Assembly (NCBI GenBank): GCA_010015675.1
Contig: ML976978.1
Location: forward strand, 1,086,093-1,150,092
Direction of reading: 5' to 3'
DNA length: 64,000 bases
From: Byssothecium circinans
Taxonomy: Eukaryota; Ascomycota; Dothideomycetes; Pleosporales; Massarinaceae
This document shows positions 10,959 through 22,127 of this stretch, piece by piece. The notes under the pieces were generated by a model. That model made no database searches and was not told where the DNA came from. It saw only the letters and a list, made by a program, of their open reading frames with translations. Position 1 is the stretch's first letter; every line of letters begins with the position of its first letter. A program made the translations under genes and the position numbers.

Positions 10959-12474
10959 CTCAAGCTACGACTGGACAGGACAGCTTGTGTTACCCCGGGG
11001 AACTGGCCTTTTCATATACCGCAATCAACGTTTCGCTACCCGCCCGTATTTTGGAACGCGCTGCGGCGCCGGCCTCTTGTGGCTTCGACGCATCGGGGAG
11101 AGTGTGCATGGACGCCGGTTGCTGATCGGATCCCGCGTGGGCTGATGGCAGAACGCGTCCCGTTGGCCGTTGCTGACAGGTTATGCAGGATGGTACGGAT
11201 CGATCAGCGCCCTCTCTCTGTGAAGGGCGATAACTGTTGTTGAGGAGGTGCACGCTCCCGATGCTTCACCAACTCGAGGACCATGTTTGTCGGATCTATC
11301 GGAGAAATTATCGGCCTGCGTTGTTAGGAGCTTCAAGCAACGAACATGGGTGGCTCATGTAGCCCGCGGAGAGGATAGGAGCATGACTGCACCGAAGCCG
11401 AGCGCATCCTTTCCCCGCTCCGCTGCCAGCCGAACCATAAAATCAACCCATGGCGAGTTGGATGACACGAGGAAACGCATGCTTGCAAAAGGGTTTTAAG
11501 CTTCTGGAAGGGTTTCCGCAGTTGCGCAAGCCACAATGGGCGGGATGAGCCATGGTTCAGAACAATACTGCACTATCGGGCATCACTGGTTTCTGTTATG
11601 CGCGGTTGGGTATGCATTTGCTGTTCAACAAGTCGTCACCACTTCTTAGAGCGTGCGAATGCGACGCCAGGGAATAGATTATTGGAGGAGTTTGTGACAT
11701 GTGCTCTGGTTTTGATGTCGCGCCTTTCGCTTGAAGCTTTGGTGGCGATTCTCGTGAAGCACACGCCTGGCTCTTGTGAACAACTACTCCTTAGTGCCCC
11801 CTCTCCCATATCTGTACTGTACCTAGTCCGATTGAGCATTATTTTTTGAACGCGTGACCTCGCAACGACCCACCCGGGCTCCTGCATTATGTCACCAGGG
11901 CAGTACCCAGAGCCACACTGTCCAGTGAATTCTCCCGTCTCACGTGCAGAAAAGTATGCAGGTGGGAAACCTGTGAAAGCGCATCTTATAGACGTTTGAA
12001 TGAGTACAGGTTAAACTTGTCGGCTGTCCATTATCTGTTCCAAAGTTAGGGACGGATTAGCTTACGATTTTGTTTATTGCCTCCTCTGAGCACTCCAAGT
12101 TCATCGTCGATGACGAAACGGTACTCCACGATATTGTATTGACTACATACAAGGCCAAAAACTTCTCATGTCTTCCCCAATACGACCAAAATCCACGTAC
12201 TTGAATGCTTACCGTGGGGTCTCTTTTGGATATCCGCAGGGAGAGGGCCAAAAGAGAAACCAATCATGCGCTAGCCTGTTCCAGCTCAACTCCACCGCGG
12301 TCATGCATGACGAGCCATCCTCACTGTGTTTGCGGCACTCACGCGTTTGCTACAGCCTTCATCCGAGCCCGACATCCTCCAGTTGATGTCTGACTGTCGT
12401 CATGTCGCCGGCCCGACCACGCCCATGAGCTGCCCGCCCATCAGCAGCCCGCGTCCCCGACCGCCCTCCCTACC

Positions 12475-15068
12475 ATGTCCTCGAACATCCGCGTCTTCGT
12501 GCAATGGAAGAACCCGACCGTGTTCGCCGGCGAAGACATTGAGTGCACGATAACATTCAAAAATATCGCCCTCCCCAACGGCAGCGACCGGTCGCCAATT
12601 CGGAAGGTCAATGGCTTTGCGCCCGGCGGAGAGCGACAGCGCAAGCTACCACCCGTTCACTCCTCCACTCGGCCCTCTATATCGCGCAATTCCTCATTCA
12701 TATCCCAAGGCCCGCCGTCGCATTTGCGCGGGCACCGCCCGGCACAATCACTACATACCCCGTCGGCAACTGGCAATCGCCGGTCCCCAGTCCTACCCAG
12801 CGGAACATTCAATAATGGCAGCGCGACACCAGGAAAGAGCAAACACACGCATGGAAGGTCTCTATCTATCATATCACTAGGCACAGATGCGGCTACAGAG
12901 GTCAGTCATGACAGAGCCTCGTCGCGGCGACCAGCCCGGGGTCATGGCAGGTCTGCCAGTTTACAGGTCATACCAGGCAGACCGAGTCCGCTCTCAGGTA
13001 AAGTCGTGTTTTCTACCTCAGGATAGTTGCTGATTATGCCCTAGTGGGCTCTCCAAGTCAGCGATCCATGACACAGCATTCCCCACGCGCAGGCGGAGTC
13101 TCTTCCCCTCCCATCATAAACGAGCGCCCCAACGAATACCCTCTCCCCTCGCAACCCTCGCGAAGACCTTCAGCCAATTCTACAGCACCGAATACTCCTG
13201 CACTTTCAGGTCCTTCTCGAAAAGGATCCGCTTCGCTAGCCGCCCAAACCTTCAAGTTCCCTGCAGCTCCGTCACCGAACGATCACTCGCCCGAAATCCC
13301 ACCAGATGACGGGATGTCAGCCTCACCAATACGTACACTACAAACGCAAGAAGCCTCTCGCCGCCCAAGCGAGGCTTCGCGAAAGCCCAGCGCCGAAACA
13401 CTTTCCCCCGTGGCCCGAATCCTGTCCGGCTCGAGCATGCACGGTACACCTAGGAGCAGCGGAGAGTTCTATACCATGAGCAACAACTCTAATGAGACCA
13501 TGACATCGGAATATGTTGCACAGCCTACAGCGCGACTTCTACCAAGAGCGATACATCAAAAACAGTCCTCCCAGCTGGCTCCAGCTAGTCAGCGCAAATA
13601 TCCCGAATCACTCATGATGGGTTATGCTCAGGTCATGGGATCGTTCACTTTAGACGGATCTCTTATAAACCAGGCACCTTTTGAAGAAGTCAAACGAAAA
13701 GGAGTCGTGGGCGGCCAGGGTGGAGGTGGTGTGGTCGGAGTAGAACGGACGAAGCGCGAAAGCGGCTTGTTCGGCGCATTAGGATGGTCGAATATTGGGG
13801 AGTCTTTGGGCGGCCTGTTAGGTTCTTCGGAACCGTCAAGCATACGTGAGATGAGAGGCATTGCCAGCTCCAAAACAGTACCTTTGATCACCACACCACA
13901 GTCGATCTTGTTTGTCGACCTTCAACTGGCTCCGGGCGAGAGCCGTAGCTATAGTTACAGCTTCACGTTACCACGTGGCCTACCTCCAACGCATAAAGGA
14001 CGATCGATTAAAGCTTCTTATCATTTGACTATCGGCACCCAACGGCCGACATCCTCAAGAGACCAACAAGTCAAACACGTGGACGTGCCGTTTCGGGTGT
14101 TTGGCAGCGTCAACAGTATGTGCAGCCCTTGGTTTTATAGGAATGGAAAAACCCACTAACGAGATGTAGGTAGAGGCGAGATCCTTGGGCATGATTTGAT
14201 GTCTCCTTACATCATCCTCAGAGACCAAGCAAGAACCTCGAGCATCGGCTCAGAAGAAAGCACGGCAAACGGTTCACCCGTTAGGAAAGGAGCGCTAAAG
14301 GCGAAGTCGGGCATGCCAGGCTTCAATGATTTCGCAGAATATGTCAATAATCTTCTAGACAGACCCCGACGAAACTCAAGCATGGGTCTGCTATCCCCCA
14401 CGGAAGCAGTACCCGGACGATCTCCAACGTTCGAAGAACCACACAGCATGAAAGAGGCGATCGACTTCGCCATTCTCCGTAGCAATCTAACGAGCGCTTC
14501 CAATCAAAGCGCCAATCGATTCGAAATTGCTCGAAGTGGGCGTCGTGTTGCCGTCATCATGCTTGGACGACCTGCGTACAGATTGGGTGAGACCATGTCC
14601 GCCGTTATCGACTTCACCAATTCTGATATACCCTGCTATTCCGTTCACGTGTCACTGGAGACGTCCGAAAAAGTAGACCCAGCGATAGCATTACGGTCAA
14701 ATGCTTCCATCTACCGTGTCACTCGCAAGGTTCACGCATCTTTCTCCGAGAACGCACTCTATGCGCAGAGACTAGCCTTCTCACCTACGATACCACCAAA
14801 TGCGACCCCCGAATTTTATACCAGCGGCGTCAACCTCGAATGGAAGCTGAGAGTGGAGTTCATCACTCCGAGACTAACACATGAAGACGAAGAAGGCATG
14901 TATTGGGATGAGCTGCTCGAGGAGACGGGAAGTGATGATAGGGGCATCATGTTGGCTGCGGCCGAACGGCTACCGGCTGAGAGCTTTGAAGTGCAGGTGC
15001 CGGTACGCGTCTATGGTGCTGTAAGTGGGAATATCGAAGGGCCGGATGAGGATGGATTGCCTATATGA
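12475..15068 (+). CDS. RGP1: Rgp1 family protein (Ric1-Rgp1 exchange factor subunit)
   Basis: Subunit of the Ric1-Rgp1 guanine-nucleotide exchange factor that activates the Rab GTPase Ypt6 on the Golgi for retrograde vesicle fusion. Exons 12475-12997, 13045-14115 and 14170-15068; introns of 47 and 54 bp restore one frame and give 830 aa. The N-terminus (VFVQWKNPTVFAGEDIECTITFKN) is an arrestin-like beta-strand region typical of Rgp1. A long Ser/Pro-rich insert follows (about 45-370). The conserved Rgp1 domain resumes with LMMGYAQVMGSFTLDGSLI and continues through IILRDQARTSS and EIARSGRRVAVIMLGRPAYRLGET to an acidic C-terminus. The start is the first Met of the open frame and is preceded by a pyrimidine-rich leader. 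The large Ser-rich insert suggests phosphorylation control, which is inference. Confidence 0.88.
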
Positions 15069-16345
15069 GGGCACCTTCATGGCCTGGATTCGTTGGCGAA
15101 AGCATCTTTCCGCGAATGAGGGAGTGTGGAATTCATATTGTACATGTATACGATACGACGCCGCGAAGCGAGATGTTTGAACCCAGATTTCTCCTTGTTG
15201 TACCCATACCAGGTGCGGGTTTTGCTCTAATGAGCTGTTTCATGCCCACAGATACACGTCTATTCAAAGGATCGCATAGCCCTGAGGTTTGGAATGTCTT
15301 CCCCGCACACTATGGATCTGTTTAATGCCACCCGTCGGGTGGGAGACGACAGCTCGACGGAACGGAACGGGTGGAAGGGGTGGAAGGGGATGTAGGAGAT
15401 GACTTGCTTGTAACGATGTCTAGGTTATAGAGTGAGTGAGTCGAAGTAGAGTAAAGAAGGAATTTACTAAGGTTTTCCGGCTTCGACTCGTTTCCTCACG
15501 CCTCTTTCCTTCCTGGTCCTTTTCGTGTGTATATCGGGAACTCGTTCTTCCATGACTTCACGGATGATATTTTCAGCAACGCTAAGATATGGCCGGCCTG
15601 CACTTCCATCTCGAACCTCCGCGTTTGTACTTTTGCAAAAGTCATCACGCCTATAATCTATGTCGTTGGCCTCGTCGATGCTGGCTGTTGGTATCTGGCT
15701 CACTAGCGAGGAGTTCCCGGCTTGAGGATCGTTGGGTGTGTCAAATAATGGCCGACGCTCACGACTCAATCCTTCATCGAGGCTCCTTCGTAGACGGTCA
15801 GGATTGCATCATAGAAAGTTTGGCAGAGAAGCAGACGATGATTCAAAAGTCAGCAGGTAAGATAAGCTTAAACGGCCGTAGAGTAGGGTCCGAGAAAGCT
15901 GCGAGGGGTGCTGAAATGTTGAACCGGATGTGTGGGTTGTGGATTGGTTATTTGCGCGACTTGGGCTGTGCATTTTGGCTTTTATATACTTCCTTCTCTT
16001 GTGTCATTCTTAGGGGAGGGGATTCAGGGAGACTTATGTCTAGAAAAACTTAGGTTGAAGTCGTGTGTAAGCTTTTTTATGCAAGGGTTGGGGGGATTTT
16101 GGGATACTTCGGGTTGTAGGAATAGGCTGTTCATTTTGTCGCAAGCGGAAATCATGCCTTGTATTGAATGATTGCTTTTGCATATTTTGGCTTTGGGACG
16201 GTCTCAAGAGTCACTCGACGTTCTTTGGCTAGAATACGAGTGAAACATGCATGGCATGATATTGAGTGAGGTGTAAGTCCTTGGATCACCTAGCAATGAA
16301 GGTTTTATCATGAAAACTCGAAAGATGGAGCCACTTTGACTGAAA
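15069..16345. other. Intergenic between RGP1 and the decayed membrane-protein gene
   Basis: The first 250 bp are probably RGP1 3' UTR. One weak minus-strand frame (15467-15769) is listed separately. From about 16000 to 16340 the sequence becomes AT-richer and shows no gene. Confidence 0.45.
15467..15769 (-). CDS. Possible small hypothetical protein or gene remnant
   Basis: Charged 100-aa frame (SRERRPLFDTPNDPQAGNSS ... RTRKERGVRKRVEAGKP) with no Met at its upstream end. The same frame stays open upstream through NPDRLRRSLDEGL to a TGA at 15809-15811, and beyond that it is open again (SSSASLPNFL). If coding, the TGA could be a mutated CGA. The next gene leftward in transcription order is also decayed, so this may be a remnant. 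No domain recognised. Confidence 0.22.
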   Translation of the reverse strand: MSRERRPLFDTPNDPQAGNSSLVSQIPTASIDEANDIDYRRDDFCKSTNAEVRDGSAGRPYLSVAENIIREVMEERVPDIHTKRTRKERGVRKRVEAGKP

Positions 16346-17975
16346 CTATCCAATGTGAGGAAAATACCTCGTCCACTGCGGAACCCGGTAAGCCTCTTCG
16401 GGCAAATGCCAAAGACTAACAAAACACTCCACCAGCAAAAACCCACGACAAAGCACATAAAATAAAATAATACCCCATGCTAAGATCAATACACCCGCAT
16501 CCACAACTTTGAGGGCAGGTCTCCTATATCGCCTAGGTTTGTGCCGTGTGAAACCCATCCACCCGATACCGATGCAGCAAGGCCCTGAAACAATTAAGCT
16601 TAGGCTCGATATCCTCCAGAGAAGCTGTTGGAGATGATTGGGGAAGGGGGCGTTCCAGGCGGACACGTGGATGGCTCCATAACAGATTCCGGCGAGGTAT
16701 ATGTGAACCAATGCGGAGGTATAGTCCCATGAGTCCGATATCCAGTTGCTACTTCGAATGCTCATGATGTCACGTGGCGCTAAGGTGTCGAAATTTCTTA
16801 TTCCATGGCGTTGTGCTACTCTCAAGCCCTTTTCTAAACACCTAAATTCATCTTGAGTAATAACCATATGATCAGGCACAGGGCCCGGGAGGGTGGGTGT
16901 GTGTCTGACATTGAAACCATGAATTTACTCGGTAAAGGGAATACGGATAGAGGCTAGAGGAGGATGTGGCTGTCGAAACTCTGGATTATTACTCTTTGCT
17001 TTGAAAATGCCGAACCGTGATACAACCGCGAGCAGAGCAGCGATGTCTTTCAATGGGAGAAGAGTTGGTTCGGCAATGTCGAGAGGCTTTTGAAACCAGA
17101 AGGCATAACTGATGAGTGCACAGATGGCGTGGGCGAATGTGTTGAGCTCGAGGAGGCTGATGCTCAGGCCTTGAGCGAGTCGAGTGATGCTTTACAGACA
17201 AAACCAAGTGGCCTGTCCACATACCAAGAGTTTGGCAAGCCCGCTGGATTTACTTTTGTCCTGTATCTCGGTATCGAGGAGTTTGGGGATGCATTCGGGT
17301 ACATATGTGTTCAACCATTTGAAGACCCCCAACCTCAATGTGAGTTGAGGGTAGTTTTGGTATTTTGGGGCTAAAATGGGATGTATATCTCTCACATCGA
17401 CTGCAAATCCACCCATGAGCATGTAATGAGAGTGCGTCATTGTCCATTCGACATGACCGTGGTATTGGAATACGTGTTAGATGGTCTAGACTTGTGTGCT
17501 GGTAGTCGAGAATGGCGGAAAAGAATGACTTACCTGCCGCTTTTCCTTTCGTAATAATCGCACCAAATTCCACATCGAGGGAACACTTTCCAGTCTTCCG
17601 AGCCTGGTGCGTTGTGTGGGATGCCATTGCATATAAAGAGTCAATTTTCTCGCATCCTTCCATTGAGAATAAGCTACCCAAGCGACCTGGACCATAAAGC
17701 AACAGTTAGTCAACAAATTACTTGGTGGCGGGGTGTGAACGCACTATCTCAGGTGCTAGCAGTCCCATGACTAGCCAAAGCAGTCTCCGTTGGAGCTGTC
17801 GCGTGAAAAAACCAGACTGGCCAGGTTCAGGTATATTAAGATGAACGGCCGTCCAAATGCACAGTGCCATGGTGATCAGGCAGGTTGACAAAATACTAAA
17901 TGTGCCGCGAAAAGTAGGCTCGGGATGCCATCCTGTTGTTTGGTTGGTAGCTACTGTGCTATAGAGTTTGCTCAT
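16346..17975 (-). pseudogene. Decayed fungal multi-pass membrane protein gene
   Basis: The translation follows a widespread ascomycete family of uncharacterised integral membrane proteins: FRGTFSILSTCLITMALCIW, then LLWLVMGLLAPEIV, W(T)MTHSHYMLMGGFA, LLVCGQATWFCL, ITRLAQGLSISLLELNTFAH, and the C-terminal LPEEAYRVPQWTRYFPHIG. Exon 1 is 17745-17975. A 58-bp intron (17687-17744) joins it in frame to an exon running to about 17529. Two stops interrupt the conserved frame: TAA at 17192-17194 directly after WFCL, and TAA at 16925-16927. Both are in frame with each other and with the natural stop at 16346-16348. The second intron has a good donor after KRQ (GTAAGT) and a CTAAC branch site, but no AG before the conserved WTMTH segment. 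Both stops fit CAA-to-TAA changes. A non-functional copy is my reading; a sequencing error would have to occur three times. Confidence 0.8.
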
Positions 17976-18417
17976 TGCTGTGGTGCGAGGGCAAATTTTT
18001 GGCGTCGCTGTTCAGATGATTCGCGTGAGGAATAGAAGTGATTGTGTCGCTCCTGGCGAGGGTGGGCATAGAAGGCCTTTTCAGGTGGCATTATTGTGGC
18101 GCAAGGGCGAAGCGCCGCCATTCTCCACGACCTCTTTCAGCTGGAGCAGATGGCACGACGTTTTGACGTGTCGAATCTGGGTGTACGTGTGGTATTGTAA
18201 TGGTGGAAATGGCGGATCCCGCATTCTTCGTATTGGTCATTCATTATTGCTGCCTAAACTTGGCCTTGCTATAAGACCTAAACAGAAGCATGTGCAGCGT
18301 AGTGCATTAACCATTTCATACCACTTGGTCTGTATTCGAGCCCACAAATTATTGCAACACTTTTGAACTACTACTGTAGCCACTGACCGCCGAAGTCGTT
18401 GACTAAGTCCATCAAAC
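17976..18417. other. Divergent intergenic region
   Basis: Lies between the decayed membrane-protein gene (minus) and the thioesterase-like gene (plus). It is expected to hold the promoter of the latter. No TATA box or other site is convincing. Confidence 0.5.
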
Positions 18418-19351
18418 ATGAGCTACCCACCCACACACTTCGTTAACCCCGCCGACAATGTGGAACACACGCACACTATAATCCTACTGCATGGTCGAAG
18501 TAGCACTGCTGAGGAATTCGCAACTGATCTTTTCGCGCTCCAATCTTCCGAAGCTTCTGGCAGCTTGCGCTCCCACTTTCCCGCAGTTCGATGGGTGTTC
18601 CCGGACGCTGGATTGCGCTGGTGTACAGCATTCAAAGAGAATCGCTCTGCCTGGTTCGACACATTCTCGCTCGACAGGATGAATAATCGGCAGGATCTTC
18701 AGGTGTCTGGCCTCCGGGACGGCATTCAATTAGTCCAGACTATTGTTGAAAAAGAGGTTGTCATGTTGAATGGGCGAGCAGACAAAGTCGTTCTGGGAGG
18801 CTTCTCGCAAGGATCTGCTGTTGCATTGTGGTCAATCTTTACAGGTGCAGTGATGACGAAGGGATGCCTGGGAGGTTTCCTCGGGTTGAGCGCGTGGATG
18901 CCGTTTACAACGGAAGCGAAGGAGGCGGTCAATCATCCAGAGAAGTCGACTGATCGCCGGTTTCAAGACCTGAGAAATGCTTTCTCAGACATCCTGGGAG
19001 TCGAGTCGTTTGGATTCGTAGAGATGATTGAGAAGTATTCCGGGTTCCCCGCAAGTCTAGGACATGGTACAGATGTAAGTGTAGTCCAGGAATTGCTTCC
19101 AAGTGTAACTGACCTCCGTTTAGGACACCGTAGTCAGTGTGAAGAACACCCATGATGTTTCGCAAGTTTTCTCCGCAATTGGAGCGAGTGTCGAGGTCGG
19201 GGAATACGTGGGGGCAGATCGGGAGGGCCATTGGATCAAGCCTCCTGAGCAGGTTGATCATATTATACGATTCCTTGAGTGCGTGCTGAAGACAGGAAAA
19301 GAGCGAAGGATCATGCATGAAGGCATTCAATCACCAGAACCAAGGGCGTGA
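18418..19351 (+). CDS. Acyl-protein thioesterase / carboxylesterase-like hydrolase
   Basis: Alpha/beta hydrolase of the phospholipase/carboxylesterase family (relatives of APT1), which hydrolyse acyl-thioester or ester bonds. Exons 18418-19074 and 19124-19351 around a 49-bp intron give 294 aa. The oxyanion region (IILLHGRSS) is at 21-29, the nucleophile Ser130 in GFSQGSA, the acid Asp219/220 in GHGTDD (spanning the splice junction) and His255 in REGHW, so the triad is complete. The protein is longer than APT1 (about 230 aa), with inserts around 40-50 and 160-205, as in several fungal paralogues that are not the housekeeping APT1. No signal peptide or membrane segment is seen. Its last 25 bp overlap the end of the convergent RPR2 gene. 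The substrate is unknown. Confidence 0.88.
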
Positions 19352-19869
19352 TTCTGGGTCATCTGGGTCGCAGCCATTGTCGGAAATTCCACATTGCTCT
19401 CTTCGGGGATGCTCTTGGGGCGCCTTTCGTTCTTCTTCAACTGCCTCTTTGCGCCGACAGGGAAGCGCTTCTTGCTCCCACAAATGGTACATCCAACAAC
19501 CAAGACATCTGCCCATGGCTTCTTAGCGCCTTTGCTTTGATTTTCTATTTCGTGAGTTGCCGTACGTCCAGCAATGAGGACAGAGTTGCAGCTTTTACAG
19601 ATGTTCCGCTTCAGGTCCACATTGAGTCTAATTTGGCCTTTCCGCGAGACGGAGTGCAGGTCAGAGCCAAGCTGTATGGCGAGTCCAGAGTATCCTGGAG
19701 TCAGTGTCTTGTTTTCTTGGGAGGTATCCATTGGGGTACCGGATGCCCCAGGCTTGGAAGTGACGGTTTGTAGGGTCAGGTATGTGGCGGCTTGGTACAG
19801 GAAAGTGGTCCGAGCGTGGAGATGCTTGTTCGGCACGCCCTTAGTCTTGGGAAGTTTGTCTTTGGCCAT
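19327..19869 (-). CDS. RPR2: RNase P protein subunit Rpr2/Rpp21/Snm1 family
   Basis: Zinc-binding protein subunit of ribonuclease P (tRNA 5' maturation, nucleus). Single exon, 180 aa. The N-terminal basic region (MAKDKLPKTKGVPNKHLHARTTFLYQAATYL) is the typical Rpr2 alpha-helical start. Zinc ligands are C91-x2-C94 (CKSC) and C127-x2-C130 (CTIC), followed by a basic segment (GSKKRFPVGAKRQLKK). A fungal-type insert of about 35 residues lies between helix and zinc ribbon. Its 3' end overlaps the hydrolase gene tail-to-tail. It shares an upstream region of about 417 bp with SUB2, transcribed away. Snm1 (RNase MRP) is the alternative name, but the sequence fits Rpr2 better. Confidence 0.87.
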   Translation of the reverse strand: MAKDKLPKTKGVPNKHLHARTTFLYQAATYLTLQTVTSKPGASGTPMDTSQENKTLTPGYSGLAIQLGSDLHSVSRKGQIRLNVDLKRNICKSCNSVLIAGRTATHEIENQSKGAKKPWADVLVVGCTICGSKKRFPVGAKRQLKKNERRPKSIPEESNVEFPTMAATQMTQNHALGSGD

Positions 19870-20286
19870 GTTGTACAGGGGACGAGTCGTGGCTGAACTC
19901 GTTGTTCATCGTTTTGCTCATGCTGCTCCCAGACATTGGAGGCTGACGCAGCAGTACTGTGCACAGACCATAGGCTGCTTGCGGCTAGTGCATCTTGGCA
20001 GCGCTCAGACCAGTTTTTCCCACTCACTCGCTGCGCCCTCGACACCTTCCTCTCACTCCCTAGGGCTCCAACTTGCATCCTCACAACACTTGCCTTTACC
20101 TACGCGCATAATCCCGCAAAGCCCAGTCAATCACCTTCACACCAACCGTGTGGCCTATATCGACAGCCGACTCGCAGCTGCAGCCCACTTGTTTGGCAGC
20201 CTTGCAGCCGACTTTGACCGCGACAATCGACTGCCTCCACCCTCCCCCACACTCTCATCAACTACACCGACCACACCTAGCTCACC
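19870..20286. promoter_or_regulatory. Bidirectional promoter region, RPR2 / SUB2
   Basis: These 417 bp separate two divergently transcribed RNA-processing genes (RNase P subunit and mRNA-export helicase). The SUB2 side is pyrimidine-rich (for example ctccaccctcccccacactctc before 20287), as common in fungal 5' leaders. No TATA element is obvious. Shared regulation is inference. Confidence 0.45.
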
Positions 20287-22127
20287 ATGTCTCACGAAGA
20301 GGATCTCATCGACTACTCCGATGAGGAGCTTCAGAATGAGGCGCCCGCCAACGGCAATGCAGCCGCGGCCACTGGCGGTCTCACGGCGGGCGAAGCAGCC
20401 GGCGACAAGAAGGGCAGCTATGTCGGCATCCACTCGACCGGTTTCCGCGACTTCCTTCTCAAGGACGAGCTCGTAAGAGCGATTACGGACTGTGGCTTCG
20501 AACATCCTTCCGAGGGTTAGTCTAACTATTGTTTTCCCCTCAGCCTTCCACCTACACTCAAGCGTCCGTCCATCCACGCAACGAAGCGAGTCCTCTCTCT
20601 ATCGACGGTATATTCATCGCACACGCAAGCATTCTGGCACTGGGCTTAGCCCGATCTAGCGGGGCTAGGGCGTCATAGCAGTTATGGGTGCTCTCGAGCG
20701 CTGCCTTTGTCACGGCCTACAGGCCGCTGTTCTTCGGTAGCGCGACGTCATGTGTGGGAGAACCATCTCGTTTAGGAAGATGTGCATGCGAGAAAAGAGG
20801 GCTACAGAGCCGCGTGCGAAGATGAACAAAAGCTGGACGATGTTGCTTGTTATGGTCGACCACACTAGCAGATGGACGGACGCTTTCCCTACCGCTTCGT
20901 TTCGACCGCTTGAGAACTCCTTCTGACATCTACTTTCCCCACAGTCCAGCAAGTTACGATCCCCCAGGCCATTCTCGGTAACGACGTCCTGTGCCAGGCC
21001 AAGTCCGGTCTCGGAAAGACGGCTGTCTTCGTCCTTGCCACCCTTCAGCAGATGGACGAGAAGCCTGAGCCGGGCGTTGCCACGATTCTAGTCATGTGTC
21101 ACACCCGCGAATTGGCTTTCCAGATCAAGAACGAGTACAACCGATTCGCAAAGTTCTTGCCCGACGTGAAGGTCGGTGTTTTCTACGGCGGAACTCCGGT
21201 CCAGAAGGATATTGAACTCCTTGCCAACAAAGAGACCCATCCGCACATCATTGTCGGCACGCCTGGCCGCATTAACGCTCTAGTTCGCGACAAGAAGCTC
21301 CGGCTCGCCAGCTTGAAGCACTTCGTTCTCGATGAGTGTGACAAGATGTTGGACCAGCCAGGTTAGTATCATTCCTAGGGGATCTGTATTGTTGCCTAAT
21401 TATTGCCTTAGACATGCGCAACGATGTCCAAACAATCTTCCGAGCTACGCCAGCCCACAAGCAGGTCATGATGTTTTCGGCCACCCTTGCGAAGGACGTG
21501 CGCTTGACCTGCAAGAAGTTCATGCAGAACCCGCTTGAGATCTACGTCGATGATGAGAAGAAGCTTACACTGCACGGTCTTCAGCAGTACTACGTGCAGC
21601 TCGACGAGAAGGAGAAGAACCGGAAGCTTAACGACCTGTTGGATTCCCTTGAGTTCAATCAAGTCATCATCTTCGTGCGATCTACGCTGCGGTGCACTGA
21701 GCTCGACAAGCTCCTTCGCGAGTGCAACTTCCCCAGTACTGCCGTGCATTCTGGTATCGGCCAAGAGGAGCGCATCAAGCGCTACAAGGATTTCAAAGAT
21801 TTCCAAACTCGTATCTGCGTGTCTACCGATATCTTTGGTCGCGGTATCGATGTTGAGCGTATCAACGTCGCCATCAACTACGACATGCCCGACAAGGCTG
21901 ATGCATACTTGCATCGTGTCGGTCGTGCTGGTCGTTTTGGTACCAAGGGTCTTAGTATCTCCTTCGTCAGCAGTGATGATGACAAGGCGGTTCTCAAGTC
22001 GATTGAGGAGCGCTTCCAGGTCTCCCTCCCGTTAGTATTTCAATCTTTAGCTTCCGTCCCAACACTGACATTTGATAGTGAATTCCCCGAGGACGGGATC
22101 GATGCGTCCACCTACATGGACAACTGA
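20287..22127 (+). CDS. SUB2: ATP-dependent RNA helicase Sub2 (UAP56)
   Basis: DEAD-box (DECD subtype) helicase that acts in spliceosome assembly and, with the TREX complex, in mRNA export. Exons 20287-20515, 20945-21361, 21412-22030 and 22079-22127 give 437 aa, the usual length. Motifs in order: Q-motif region ([37 protein letters not shown]), Walker A AKSGLGKT (95-102), [17 protein letters not shown] (206-209), [24 protein letters not shown] and [10 protein letters not shown]. All are intact. The C-terminus [15 protein letters not shown] matches the family. Introns 2 and 3 are 50 and 48 bp, but intron 1 is 429 bp, about eight times the local norm. The start at 20287 agrees with the acidic N-terminus [15 protein letters not shown] of fungal Sub2. 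Confidence 0.97.
20516..20944 (+). other. Unusually long first intron of SUB2
   Basis: It begins GTTAGT and ends CTGAC...CCCCACAG, so it is a normal spliceosomal intron apart from its 429-bp length. It lies between the Q motif and the Walker A exon. It could carry a splicing-control element or a small nucleolar RNA. I see no clear C/D or H/ACA boxes. Confidence 0.7.

Larger units (their letters stand above)
8031..12474. other. 4.4-kb gene-poor region between SSN6 and RGP1
   Basis: Divergent upstream region of SSN6 (minus) and RGP1 (plus). Near 8099-8133 GTCAAC hexamers repeat four times. A 12-bp perfect hairpin and five octamer repeats at 10871-10958 are listed separately. The open frames here (for example on the minus strand at 8942-9688 and 8264-8767) have unlikely compositions and no recognisable domain, so I do not call them genes. 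A non-coding transcript or a very long regulated promoter is possible. Confidence 0.5.
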
